Of a DNA stretch of 37,795 bases, positions 8,501 to 14,870 are shown in pieces. Made by a program: the position numbers and the translations under genes. Each line of letters starts with the position of its first letter. The first letter of the stretch is position 1. The DNA lies in assembly GCA_902785985.1 (NCBI GenBank), contig CADABA010000002.1, positions 1 through 37,795 on the forward strand, written 5' to 3'. The notes under the pieces are model-generated. The model was not told the origin of the DNA. It did not search any database and saw only the letters and a list, made by a program, of their open reading frames with translations. This DNA is from an uncultured Lachnospiraceae bacterium. GTDB lineage: Bacteria; Bacillota; Clostridia; Lachnospirales; Lachnospiraceae.

Positions 8501-8800
8501 GGAGGCGAGATTCAGGCCGGACTGGCCGCCGAGATTCGGCAGCAGGGCGTCCGGGCGCTCTTTGGCAATGATCTGTTCAAGACGCTTGGTGTTGAGCGGT
8601 TCAATATAGGTGACATCGGCCATCTCGGGATCCGTCATGATGGTGGCCGGGTTCGAGTTGACCAGAATAACTTCGTAGCCGAGGCTGCGGAGGGCCTTGC
8701 ATGCCTGTGTGCCGGAGTAATCGAACTCGCAGGCCTGACCGATTACGATCGGTCCTGAGCCAATGATCAGTACTTTGTGTATATCTGTTCTCTGTGGCAT
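5582..8800 (-). CDS. carB: Carbamoyl-phosphate synthase large subunit
   Basis: The 1072-residue product matches the usual length of CarB (about 1070). It makes carbamoyl phosphate from bicarbonate, ammonia (delivered by CarA from glutamine) and two ATP, feeding arginine and pyrimidine synthesis. Two homologous ATP-grasp halves are visible; each begins with a GSGPIVIGQACEFDYSG or GGGPNRIGQGIEFDY motif, and ATP-site boxes such as VLRPAYTMGGAGGG and MVRPSYVLGGRGMEVVY follow. The C-terminal 130 residues form the MGS-like allosteric domain. The start at 8800 is set by GAGGAGG six bases upstream; an ATG at 8815 lies on top of that box. Unusually carA is not adjacent. A tandem ARG-box-like operator lies about 205-240 bases upstream. 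Confidence 0.97.
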   Translation of the reverse strand: MPQRTDIHKVLIIGSGPIVIGQACEFDYSGTQACKALRSLGYEVILVNSNPATIMTDPEMADVTYIEPLNTKRLEQIIAKERPDALLPNLGGQSGLNLASELYKEGILDKYNVKVIGVQVDAIERGEDRIEFKKTMTQLGIEMARSEVAYSVEEGLEIADRLGYPVVLRPAYTMGGAGGGLVYNREEFKVIMARGLQASLVHQVLVEESVLGWEELELEVVRDRDNNMITVCFIENVDPLGVHTGDSFCTAPMLTISEDLQARLQEQAYKIVEHIGVIGGTNVQFAHDPVTDRVIVIEINPRTSRSSALASKATGFPIALVSAKLATGLTLADLPCGKYGTLDKYVPDGDYVVVKFARWAFEKFKGVEDKLGTQMRAVGEVMSIGKNYKEAFQKAIRSLEKGRYGLGHVKNFGELSKETLISMLDTPSSERHFIMYEALRKGATVDEIFEHTKIKAYFVEQMKELVEEEEALIAAGADFTDEMLISAKKDGFADKYLSEILGVPEDTIRNRREALGVTETWDSVHVSGTEDSSYFYSTYNAPDNNPVNRDTKKIMILGGGPNRIGQGIEFDYCCVHAAQSLRKLGFETIIVNCNPETVSTDYDTSDKLYFEPLTLEDVLSIYYKENPVGVIAQFGGQTPLNLAADLKRNGVNILGTSPEVIDLAEDRDLFRNMMDKLGIPMPESGMAVSVDEAKAIANKIGYPVMVRPSYVLGGRGMEVVYDDESMEEYMAAAVGVTPDRPILIDRFLNHALECEADAISDGTHAYVPAVMEHIELAGIHSGDSACILPAKHIWPENLEQIKEYTRKIAEEMHVVGLMNMQYAIENGVVYVLEANPRASRTVPLVSKVCGISMVPLATDIITSEITGRPSPVSGLGEREIPYYGVKEAVFPFNMFQEVDPVLGPEMRSTGEVLGLAMTPGMAFYKAEEGAQATLPLKGTALLSVNNKDKLEVVPIAKSLYESGFKLMATGRTCDLLEEAQIPVKRVRKLYEGRPNILDHMTNGDIQLIINSPVGKDSIHDDSYLRKSAIKYRIPYITTMAAAKAAVEGIALARKTADTDVRSLQEWHAMIRE

Positions 8801-8815
8801 TTGCTTCCTCCTCAT

Positions 8816-9126
8816 GGATCAGACAGTAGGTAGAATGTGCGGAGAAGCGGCCGGTCGGGCAGACTTTCGCACATTGATACTATTTTGCATCAAAAGAGTC
8901 TGTTTGAAAAGATGAAACTGAAAAAGAATTAGACTAAAATGAAGACCCTGTATGTGCTAAAATCCGTGACTTTATACAAAAATATGACTAAAAGGGAATG
9001 ATAGTGCATAAATATGCAGTTATTATGAATTTTATGCAGGAAGGGGGCTTTCAGGGACGGGGAAACGGACGGACTTCCTTTCCCATATGACCGATCCGTG
9101 CATTCTCTGCGGGAGAAAACTTTCAG
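8816..9126. other. AT-rich divergent spacer between carB and the coaBC region
   Basis: This stretch contains the carB leader on the minus strand and the ARG-box-like operator. Weak minus-strand -10 candidates are TATAAA (8976-8971) and TATCAT (9002-8997). No gene is supported; the 69-residue minus-strand ORF overlapping it has no ribosome binding site. Confidence 0.5.
9005..9038 (-). promoter_or_regulatory. Tandem ARG-box-like operator upstream of carB
   Basis: TGCATAAATATGCA (9005-9018) is a perfect palindrome that matches the ArgR consensus TGAATWWWWATTCA at 12 of 14 positions. TGAATTTTATGCA (9026-9038) is a second, one-base-shorter copy. Their centres are about 21 bases apart, the spacing normally seen between two ArgR boxes. 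Arginine repression of carB is known in many bacteria; binding here is inferred. Confidence 0.5.
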
Positions 9127-9138
9127 ATGTCTGCGCAC

Positions 9139-9318
9139 GGCCCTTGCTCCCGTGCGAAGGCGGGCGGATGGAAGAGGAGGGGAAACTCGATAGCATCAGC
9201 CGGCAGGCCCTTACTCCCGTGTGAAGGCGGGCGGATGGAAGAGGAGGGGAAACTCGATAGCATCAGCCGGCAGGCTCTTACTCCCGTGCGAAGGCGGGCG
9301 GGTGGAAGAAGAAGGGAC
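9139..9318 (+). repeat. 67-bp tandem repeat, about 2.7 copies
   Basis: Units begin at 9139, 9206 and 9273 with GGCCCTTRCTCCCGTG or a close variant, and include AAGGCGGGCGGATGGAAGAG. The first two copies are nearly identical. The unit length is not a multiple of three, so it does not encode a repeated peptide. It ends about 70 bases before the coaBC promoter. Confidence 0.9.
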
Positions 9319-9387
9319 ATTTTCCCCCGGGATAACGCTTTTTGCGGCAGTGTTCTGCTGCCTTCCCGATCTCCGGGAAGCTGGCGT

Positions 9388-9416
9388 TTGACATGGGGGG
9401 ACTCGAAAGGTATCAT
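9388..9416 (+). promoter_or_regulatory. Strong sigma-A promoter of coaBC-coaX
   Basis: A consensus TTGACA (9388-9393), a 17-base spacer and TATCAT (9411-9416) are present. Transcription should start near 9423, leaving a leader of about 85 bases before coaBC. Confidence 0.75.
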
Positions 9417-9507
9417 TATCTTAAAGGAAAAATTCACGAATATTTGTGCTTCGGCAAGGCAGGAACGCAGGGGCATTTCTGATGGAAACAATACAGGAGG
9501 AAACAGT

Positions 9508-10851
9508 ATGCTGAATGGAAAAAAGAACGTCCTTCTTGCTGTCACGGGTTCGATCGCAGCCTACAAGGCTGCCGATATCGCCCGCGGCTTTATTAAGAAG
9601 GGGTATTCTGTGACAGTGATGCTCACGGCAAACGGCGCAAAGTTCATCACTCCGATGACTTTTGAGACACTGACAGGCAGCAAGTGCCTGGTCGACACTT
9701 TTGACAGGAATTTTAAATATGAAGTCGAGCATATCGCCGCGGCCAAGGCCTGCGACCTTCTCCTTGTTGCGCCGGCCTCGGCAAATGTCATCGGAAAGAT
9801 TGCCGGCGGAATCGCGGACGACATGGTGACGACGACGATCCTTGCAGTCACAGCCCCGAAGCTGATCGCCCCGGCCATGAACACAGCCATGTACGACAAC
9901 CCGATCGTGCAGGATAATATGAAGAAACTCCGGGCATACGGCTATCAGTTCATCGATCCGGCAGAGGGGCTTCTTGCCTGCGGCGATACAGGCAGAGGAA
10001 AGCTCGCGGATGTGGAGGACATCCTCTCCGTATCACAGGGAATTCTTGAGAACGAGGAAGGAACTCATGAGAATGCAGAAGGGGTCTCCCGGAACGCGGA
10101 AGGAGCTCCTGAGAATGCAGAAGGGATTCCCGGGAACGCGGAAGGGATCCCTGAGAATGCCGGGGGGATCTCTGAGACTGCCTGGGACGGCGGGGAACAG
10201 GATTATGCCGGAAAAACGGTCGTTGTCACGGCAGGTCCGACGCAGGAGGCGCTCGACCCGGTCCGTTATATCACAAATCACAGCTCCGGCAAGATGGGAT
10301 ATTCTCTGGCGGAGGCTGCTGCGAAGCGGGGCGCGGAGGTCGTCCTCATATCCGGTCCGACAGCCATCAAAAAGCCGGAAAATGAAAACATTTCCTTCGT
10401 CCCGGTCGTTTCGGCCTCGGATATGGCGGAAGCGGTCTTTACATACTTTGAGAAGGCCGATATCCTGATCATGGCGGCAGCGGTCGCGGATTATACCCCG
10501 AAGACGGTCGCAGATCAGAAGATCAAGAAGGCGGACGGGGGGATGACGATCGAGCTGGCCCGGACAACGGACATTCTGGGAACGCTGAAAGACCGTAAGA
10601 AAGAAGGCCAGTTCATCTGCGGTTTTTCTATGGAGACAGAGAACCTGATCGAAAATTCCAGAAAGAAGCTCTTCAAAAAGAATCTGGATATCATCGCGGC
10701 GAACAGCATTGTGGATCCGGGTGCCGGTTTTGGCCATGATACCAATAAAGTGACGATCATAGCGAGAGACGGGGAGGAGTCGCTGCCTCTCATTTCCAAG
10801 GCGGAGACTGCGGACAGGATTCTTGACGCGATCATAAAGAGAGTAAAATGA
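9508..10851 (+). CDS. coaBC: Bifunctional phosphopantothenoylcysteine decarboxylase / phosphopantothenate-cysteine ligase
   Basis: A 447-residue bifunctional enzyme of CoA synthesis. The N-terminal CoaC flavoprotein (1 to about 175) decarboxylates phosphopantothenoylcysteine, with GSIAAYKAADI, catalytic His75, PAMN (Asn125) and the lid Cys158 in LACGDTGRG. The C-terminal CoaB (about 232-447) ligates cysteine to phosphopantothenate, with VTAGPTQEALDPVRYI, HSSGKMGYSLAEAA and IMAAAVADYTP. Between them residues 181-222 form an unusual heptad-repeat linker (see 10048-10173). ATG 9508 has AGGAGG at 9495-9500; the open frame continues upstream through the tandem repeats but that part is not coding. 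coaX follows after 55 bases, so the two probably share a transcript. Confidence 0.95.
   Translation: MLNGKKNVLLAVTGSIAAYKAADIARGFIKKGYSVTVMLTANGAKFITPMTFETLTGSKCLVDTFDRNFKYEVEHIAAAKACDLLLVAPASANVIGKIAGGIADDMVTTTILAVTAPKLIAPAMNTAMYDNPIVQDNMKKLRAYGYQFIDPAEGLLACGDTGRGKLADVEDILSVSQGILENEEGTHENAEGVSRNAEGAPENAEGIPGNAEGIPENAGGISETAWDGGEQDYAGKTVVVTAGPTQEALDPVRYITNHSSGKMGYSLAEAAAKRGAEVVLISGPTAIKKPENENISFVPVVSASDMAEAVFTYFEKADILIMAAAVADYTPKTVADQKIKKADGGMTIELARTTDILGTLKDRKKEGQFICGFSMETENLIENSRKKLFKKNLDIIAANSIVDPGAGFGHDTNKVTIIARDGEESLPLISKAETADRILDAIIKRVK
10048..10173 (+). repeat. In-frame 21-bp tandem repeat in the coaBC linker
   Basis: Six units of seven residues follow the pattern ENAEGIP (ENEEGTH, ENAEGVS, RNAEGAP, ENAEGIP, GNAEGIP, ENAGGIS). 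The repeat lies exactly between the CoaC and CoaB domains, where most homologues have a short linker. Confidence 0.9.
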
Positions 10852-10906
10852 CCCGGGAAAGACGGGAGAAAGGATAATCTGATCCTTCGACGAGGAGGAT
10901 CGGAGT

Positions 10907-11740
10907 GTGCGAAAAATGATACTTGCAATAGATATGGGCAACACGAACATTGAAATCGGGTGTCTCGACGATGAGAAAATCTACTTTACGGAGAGAGTCT
11001 CTACGGACAGGACGAAGACAGAGCTTGAATACGCAGTTCTTCTGAAGACGATCATGGAACTGCACGGCGTTCAGGGAAAGAGCATCGAGGGAGCGATCAT
11101 CTCCTCGGTCGTTCCGCCGCTCACGAAGATCCTCAGGCTGGCCGTAAAAAAGGTCACGGACTGTGACGCGTTCGTTGTAGGAGCAGGCGTCAGGACCGGT
11201 CTTGATATTCGGGTAGATAATCCGGCCCAGGTCGGTGCCGATCTGATCGTCGATGCGGTCGCGGCTGCCGAGGAGTACGGGTATCCGTGTATTGTCATTG
11301 ACATGGGAACGGCGACGACGATCGAGGTACTGGACCGGCGGGGGTACTATATCGGGGGGACGATCATTCCCGGAACAAACGCCTCACTCGATTCACTCGT
11401 TGCGAAGGCTTCTCAGCTCCCGGCAATTCCGCTTGAAGCGCCTAAGCGGGTCATCGGGAAAAACACCGTCGACTGTATGCAGAGCGGAATCGTGTTCGGA
11501 CAGGCGTGCATGCTTGACGGAATGCTCGACCGATTCATTGAAGAACTCGGTTATGACTGCAAAGTCGTCGCGACCGGCGGTCTGTCCGGCGCGATCATAC
11601 CGCACTGCAGGCGGGACATTATCATTGATCCGATGCTGATGCTGAAGGGGCTCAAGATCATTTATGATAAGAACAGGGAAACGGATCCGGCGAGGAGCCG
11701 TGAGACAGTAAGATCCCGGGAGCGGCATTCGGAGGGATGA
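10907..11740 (+). CDS. coaX: Type III pantothenate kinase
   Basis: A 277-residue CoaX, the ATP-dependent kinase for the first step of CoA synthesis. ASKHA-fold signatures are visible: IDMGNTNIEIG near the N-terminus (phosphate 1 motif), GADLIVDAVAAAEEYG, IDMGTATTIEVLD (phosphate 2), GGTIIPG and the adenosine motif ATGGLSG. CoaX enzymes are cytoplasmic dimers, need a monovalent cation and are not inhibited by CoA. I chose GTG 10907 because AGGAGG at 10893-10898 is eight bases away; ATG 10916 is the alternative. The last 25 residues are charged and poorly conserved in appearance. It follows coaBC in the same direction, giving a small CoA operon. Confidence 0.93.
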   Translation: MRKMILAIDMGNTNIEIGCLDDEKIYFTERVSTDRTKTELEYAVLLKTIMELHGVQGKSIEGAIISSVVPPLTKILRLAVKKVTDCDAFVVGAGVRTGLDIRVDNPAQVGADLIVDAVAAAEEYGYPCIVIDMGTATTIEVLDRRGYYIGGTIIPGTNASLDSLVAKASQLPAIPLEAPKRVIGKNTVDCMQSGIVFGQACMLDGMLDRFIEELGYDCKVVATGGLSGAIIPHCRRDIIIDPMLMLKGLKIIYDKNRETDPARSRETVRSRERHSEG

Positions 11741-11804
11741 AGCCGGCTTTCACTCTGCGCATGCATCTCAATACCCAAATCACGGGAATTCTGCGTCAGA
11801 GATT
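11737..11804 (+). repeat. Family A repeat, copy 2 (variant tail)
   Basis: It begins GATGAAGCCGGCTTTCACT, overlapping the coaX stop codon, and ends in CACGGGAATTCTGCGTCAGA. The tail variant also occurs at 20294-20352. Confidence 0.65.
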
Positions 11805-11810
11805 AAAAAC

Positions 11811-11882
11811 GCACATGACTGGTAAGCGTACCGCCGCGGATGCTGCCGCAGGCGCTGCACTTTTTGGTCATGTGCATTTTCT
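11811..11882 (+). terminator. Probable terminator of coaBC-coaX
   Basis: GCACATGAC (11811-11819) pairs with GTCATGTGC (11867-11875), with further GC-rich pairing in the loop and TTTTCTT following. It lies about 70 bases after coaX. Confidence 0.6.
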
Positions 11883-11898
11883 TATATATTCATAACTC

Positions 11899-11996
11899 AA
11901 ACTTCTCACATGTATTTGTGGGGCGGCGACCGGGATTCAGGAACGCCGGGGCGTTCCTGAATCCGGGAGCCTTAAAGTAAGGGATGTGGGAAGTTT
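11899..11996 (+). repeat. Structured intergenic element, family B, copy 1 (complete)
   Basis: The outer arms AACTTCTCAC and GTGGGAAGTT pair. Inside are the conserved blocks GGCGGCGACCGGGA and CCGGGAGCCTTAAAGTAAGG, separated by a long hairpin with arms ATTCAGGAACG and CGTTCCTGAAT. The element lies 202 bases upstream of the DUF4349 gene on the same strand. Confidence 0.7.
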
Positions 11997-12197
11997 TAGT
12001 TCATAAATTGACTGTAAAATATTTTTCTGGAAACTGCAGCAATTTGTGTTTGTGAAGACTATATAAAATGAATCTTAAAAAAAGAAAGCCTGCAGGAGAT
12101 CGCGTGTACAATGAATGCCAAAGGGACGCGGACGGTTCTTGCTGAGCACGTCGCAGCAAGAACGCAGAGGTGTTCCTGAAAGAGAAGGAGAAAAGGT

Positions 12198-13688
12198 ATG
12201 AAACATACGGAAAGAAAAAGAAGACGTTTTTTCGGAATGACCGCGCTTTCACTCATTCTTGTCTTTTTGCTCGCAGCATGCGGAGGCGGGTCTTCGTATA
12301 ATCAGGCAAGACAGTCTACGGAAGCGAAGGCCGCTTACGATGAGGAGGCCTATTCGGCGGATTATGCAGCCTCGGAGGGGGCTTATGAGACGGCGGATAT
12401 GGTTCCGGGTGCCGAAGCGGGGAGCGGAACTGAAAAGAGCAAAGGCGGGGAAGAGAACGGAACGGAGCCGGCCGGAACGGAGCCGGCCGAATCGAAGCAG
12501 AAGCTTATCTATACCTGCAGTATGGAGATTCAGACACTCACCTTTTCTGAGACAGCACAGAAAATCCGCGAGGTGATCCGTCAGTACGGCGGGATCATCG
12601 AGAGCGAATCTACCGTAGACAGTAATAATGACTGGTACTGGGATGACGGCGCAAAGGTCCGGGGTACACTCTCTTCGCACCTGATTATCCGGATTCCCAC
12701 CGATCAGTATGAAGACTTCCTGGCCGATATCGAGGGAACCGGCGGTAAGATCACGAACCGCAGCATGGACGTTCAGAATATCACCAGGGTCTACAATGAC
12801 CAGACCGTCTATATTGAATCTCTTGAGAAGCAGGAGGAGCGCCTTCTTCAGATGATGGAGCAGGCGGGGACCATCGAGGAGATGATCACTGTGGAGGAGC
12901 GGCTCACAGAGGTTCAGACGCAGCTCAACCAGGCCCGCTCGAGACTGGCCGAAATGGACACGGATGTTGCGTATTCCACGATCAATCTTTCTCTGACCGA
13001 AGTTGTCAAATACACAGATACCACAGTGAAAAAGACTTTCTTTGAGCGGACCGGAAAAGCATTCTCCGAGTCTGTAAGCGGATTCCTGGAAGTGATGGAG
13101 CTGCTGCTCGATATTTTCATCTATCTGCTTCCGTATGTTACTCTCTTCGGCGTGATCAGTGCAGCTGTATTTTTCGGGACGAGGAAAACAAGAGCCGAGC
13201 ACCGTAAGGCGCGGGAGGAAATGAAAAGACAGATGGAAGAACGCGCGAAGTACGGATTCGGGGGAGGAAGAATGCCGAACGGGCCTCAGCCGAACCGTCC
13301 TCAGCCGAACGGCCCTCAGATGAACGGTCCTCAGATGAGCGATCCTCAGATGAACGGTCCTCAGATGAACGGTCCTCAGATGAACGGCCCGCAAATGAAC
13401 GGTCCTCAGCCAGACGGCTCTCAGGTGAACGGACCTCAGCCGAACGGATCTCAGTCGGATGACCGGCAGGCGCAGTCTGAGGCTTCGGAGAACGGCGATT
13501 CCCGGGGAAGCTTCAGCGGGGAGGCGATTTCCGGGACACATGATCCCGGGCAGTACCCTGACGGGAAACAGGAATCTGAACCGAAAGAGATGAACGGAGA
13601 TGCGTCTTCGGAAGAAGCGGTCACGGATGAGGAGCCGTCTCTGGAAACAGATACGCAGGAGGAAGAAGAGAAGAACGATATTCCCTGA
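12198..13688 (+). CDS. DUF4349-type lipoprotein with proline/asparagine/glutamine repeat tail
   Basis: A 496-residue exported lipoprotein. Residues 1-28 form a lipoprotein signal peptide with lipobox LAAC and lipidated Cys28. After a low-complexity acidic linker comes the DUF4349 domain (about 108-310): KLIYTCSMEIQTLTFSETA, then a coiled-coil stretch (EKQEERLLQMMEQAGTIEEM) and VAYSTINLSLTEV. A membrane helix follows near residues 300-330. The C-terminal part carries thirteen PQMNG-like pentapeptides and an acidic end. AGAAGGAG seven bases before ATG supports the start. The family is widespread in Firmicutes and Bacteroidetes without a defined role; envelope function is inferred. A family B element precedes it and a bidirectional terminator follows. 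Confidence 0.85.
   Translation: MKHTERKRRRFFGMTALSLILVFLLAACGGGSSYNQARQSTEAKAAYDEEAYSADYAASEGAYETADMVPGAEAGSGTEKSKGGEENGTEPAGTEPAESKQKLIYTCSMEIQTLTFSETAQKIREVIRQYGGIIESESTVDSNNDWYWDDGAKVRGTLSSHLIIRIPTDQYEDFLADIEGTGGKITNRSMDVQNITRVYNDQTVYIESLEKQEERLLQMMEQAGTIEEMITVEERLTEVQTQLNQARSRLAEMDTDVAYSTINLSLTEVVKYTDTTVKKTFFERTGKAFSESVSGFLEVMELLLDIFIYLLPYVTLFGVISAAVFFGTRKTRAEHRKAREEMKRQMEERAKYGFGGGRMPNGPQPNRPQPNGPQMNGPQMSDPQMNGPQMNGPQMNGPQMNGPQPDGSQVNGPQPNGSQSDDRQAQSEASENGDSRGSFSGEAISGTHDPGQYPDGKQESEPKEMNGDASSEEAVTDEEPSLETDTQEEEEKNDIP
13275..13469 (+). repeat. 15-bp in-frame tandem repeat (PQMNG pentapeptides)
   Basis: Thirteen consecutive units of 15 bases encode PNGPQ, MNGPQ and variants. Several central units (CCTCAGATGAACGGT) are identical, which points to recent slippage expansion. 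Confidence 0.92.
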
Positions 13689-13804
13689 GAAGAGGCTGAG
13701 GGAAACGGACTGACGAAACATCCTGCATCCGGATTCCTGAGGCTCCGGGGATGAACATTTCCTGGTCGATCTGATACAATTTTCATATGCACACCGGATA
13801 CTGT

Positions 13805-13868
13805 AAGACCCGCTGTCTGCGGCAGACATCATTGCAGAAAATGCTGTCAGCCGCCGATAGCGGGTCTT
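13805..13868. terminator. Bidirectional terminator between convergent genes
   Basis: AAGACCCGCT (13805-13814) pairs with AGCGGGTCTT (13859-13868), with inner pairing around GTCTGCGGCAGAC. It sits between the plus-strand DUF4349 gene and the minus-strand SGNH gene. Confidence 0.7.
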
Positions 13869-13883
13869 CTTATTCTTAACGGT

Positions 13884-14870
13884 TCAGATTTTTCCGTTCT
13901 CTATCAGCTTTGGGAGGTCTATCGCCAGCACGGCGGAGAAACTGTAGGCCGAATCAAAATACATATGCCCGTCGTTGTCGTCGAAATCTGCGATATTGTG
14001 GGTGATCCCGTCCCGCCCGTCTATAAGATAAGAGTGGAAGGGGACGTCATAGCTTTCACACAGTGCCTCAAAATAAGCAATACAGTCATTGGAATATGGT
14101 ATTGCTCTGCGGAAGGTCTCTTCCGGGATCGGTGTCATGACGCAGACAAGCTGGATTTCATTTTCACGGCAGAATTTGACAAGCTTGTCGAAATATTTCA
14201 GATGCTTATCTTTTACCGCTTCGCGGTGCCAGATGGCCGGTTCGTCTGTTTTCGGTTCATCCTCCTCAAAGCGCTGAATCGCTATGAACCCGTTCTCCTG
14301 CATAATATGGACCGGGCTTCCAAAGGGCTCGACGGAGTAATTTTTGTAGGCATCTGACGATTTTGACTCGCGCAGGGAATCGATCCGGGTGAGATAGTTC
14401 CTGTACAGATACCACTCGAAGGGAACCGTGCGGAAGTCGGATTTCAGGATCTTGTCCTGAAAATAGCGGAATTTCAGCCGTGAAGGGGGAAACTCATGGT
14501 AGACCTTAACAAGTTCGCAGTTCTCCGCCTCATCGAGCATCCAGTATGCGCTGTCGATCTCGTAAATGACTGTTTTGAGATCTGCAGACTGGGCTGCAAG
14601 CTGGACGAGATAGTAGGCGTCAATCACGAATTCATTGCCCGATGCGGCGTTGATCGCATGCATTCCGCCGAATTTCTCCAGGGCTACCGGATCAATTCCG
14701 CACTGACCGTGTGAGTTCCCGATGATGAGCGTATCGTAGTCAGCAGTCTGTATTTTGTGTACGACGACACGCATTTCATTGTTCGGATACAGGAAATCCG
14801 TCATCTTTGCATTGACGACAAGGACCGCCACGCAGACAAGCAGGCTGATGAATATTTTAAAATTGCGCAT
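13884..14870 (-). CDS. SGNH/DltD-like protein partner of an MBOAT acyltransferase
   Basis: A 328-residue protein with one N-terminal membrane anchor (residues 5-25) and an extracytoplasmic SGNH-hydrolase-like domain. The block LIIGNSHGQCGIDP (around residue 50) matches the GDS(H) nucleophile region and DDNDGHMYFDSAYSF near the C-terminus supplies the Asp/His block. Proteins of this type (DltD, AlgX/AlgJ families) act with a membrane O-acyltransferase to pass acyl groups to an envelope polymer. Its start overlaps the MBOAT stop by 14 bases and has its own GGAGG eight bases upstream, so the pair is translationally coupled. The acceptor polymer is unknown; lack of dltA/dltC argues against D-alanylation. 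Confidence 0.82.
   Translation of the reverse strand: MRNFKIFISLLVCVAVLVVNAKMTDFLYPNNEMRVVVHKIQTADYDTLIIGNSHGQCGIDPVALEKFGGMHAINAASGNEFVIDAYYLVQLAAQSADLKTVIYEIDSAYWMLDEAENCELVKVYHEFPPSRLKFRYFQDKILKSDFRTVPFEWYLYRNYLTRIDSLRESKSSDAYKNYSVEPFGSPVHIMQENGFIAIQRFEEDEPKTDEPAIWHREAVKDKHLKYFDKLVKFCRENEIQLVCVMTPIPEETFRRAIPYSNDCIAYFEALCESYDVPFHSYLIDGRDGITHNIADFDDNDGHMYFDSAYSFSAVLAIDLPKLIENGKI

Noticed and set aside
5600-8758. Very long plus-strand open frame opposite carB
   Set aside because: It is the antisense frame of a highly conserved gene with biased codon use; the translation is rich in Asp/Arg/Val without domains and has no ribosome site.
9139-9318. Possible CRISPR-like array
   Set aside because: Units are contiguous 67-bp tandem copies with no unique spacers and no cas genes nearby.
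9127-9507. N-terminal extension of CoaBC through the tandem repeats
   Set aside because: The extension covers the 67-bp repeats and the TTGACA promoter; a strong ribosome site and family start agree on ATG 9508.
10033-10950. Minus-strand open frame opposite coaBC
   Set aside because: Antisense shadow of conserved coding sequence, with no recognisable domain.
12249-13832. Minus-strand open frame opposite the DUF4349 gene
   Set aside because: It mirrors the low-complexity repeats and has no start signal; the plus strand has lipobox, domain and ribosome site.
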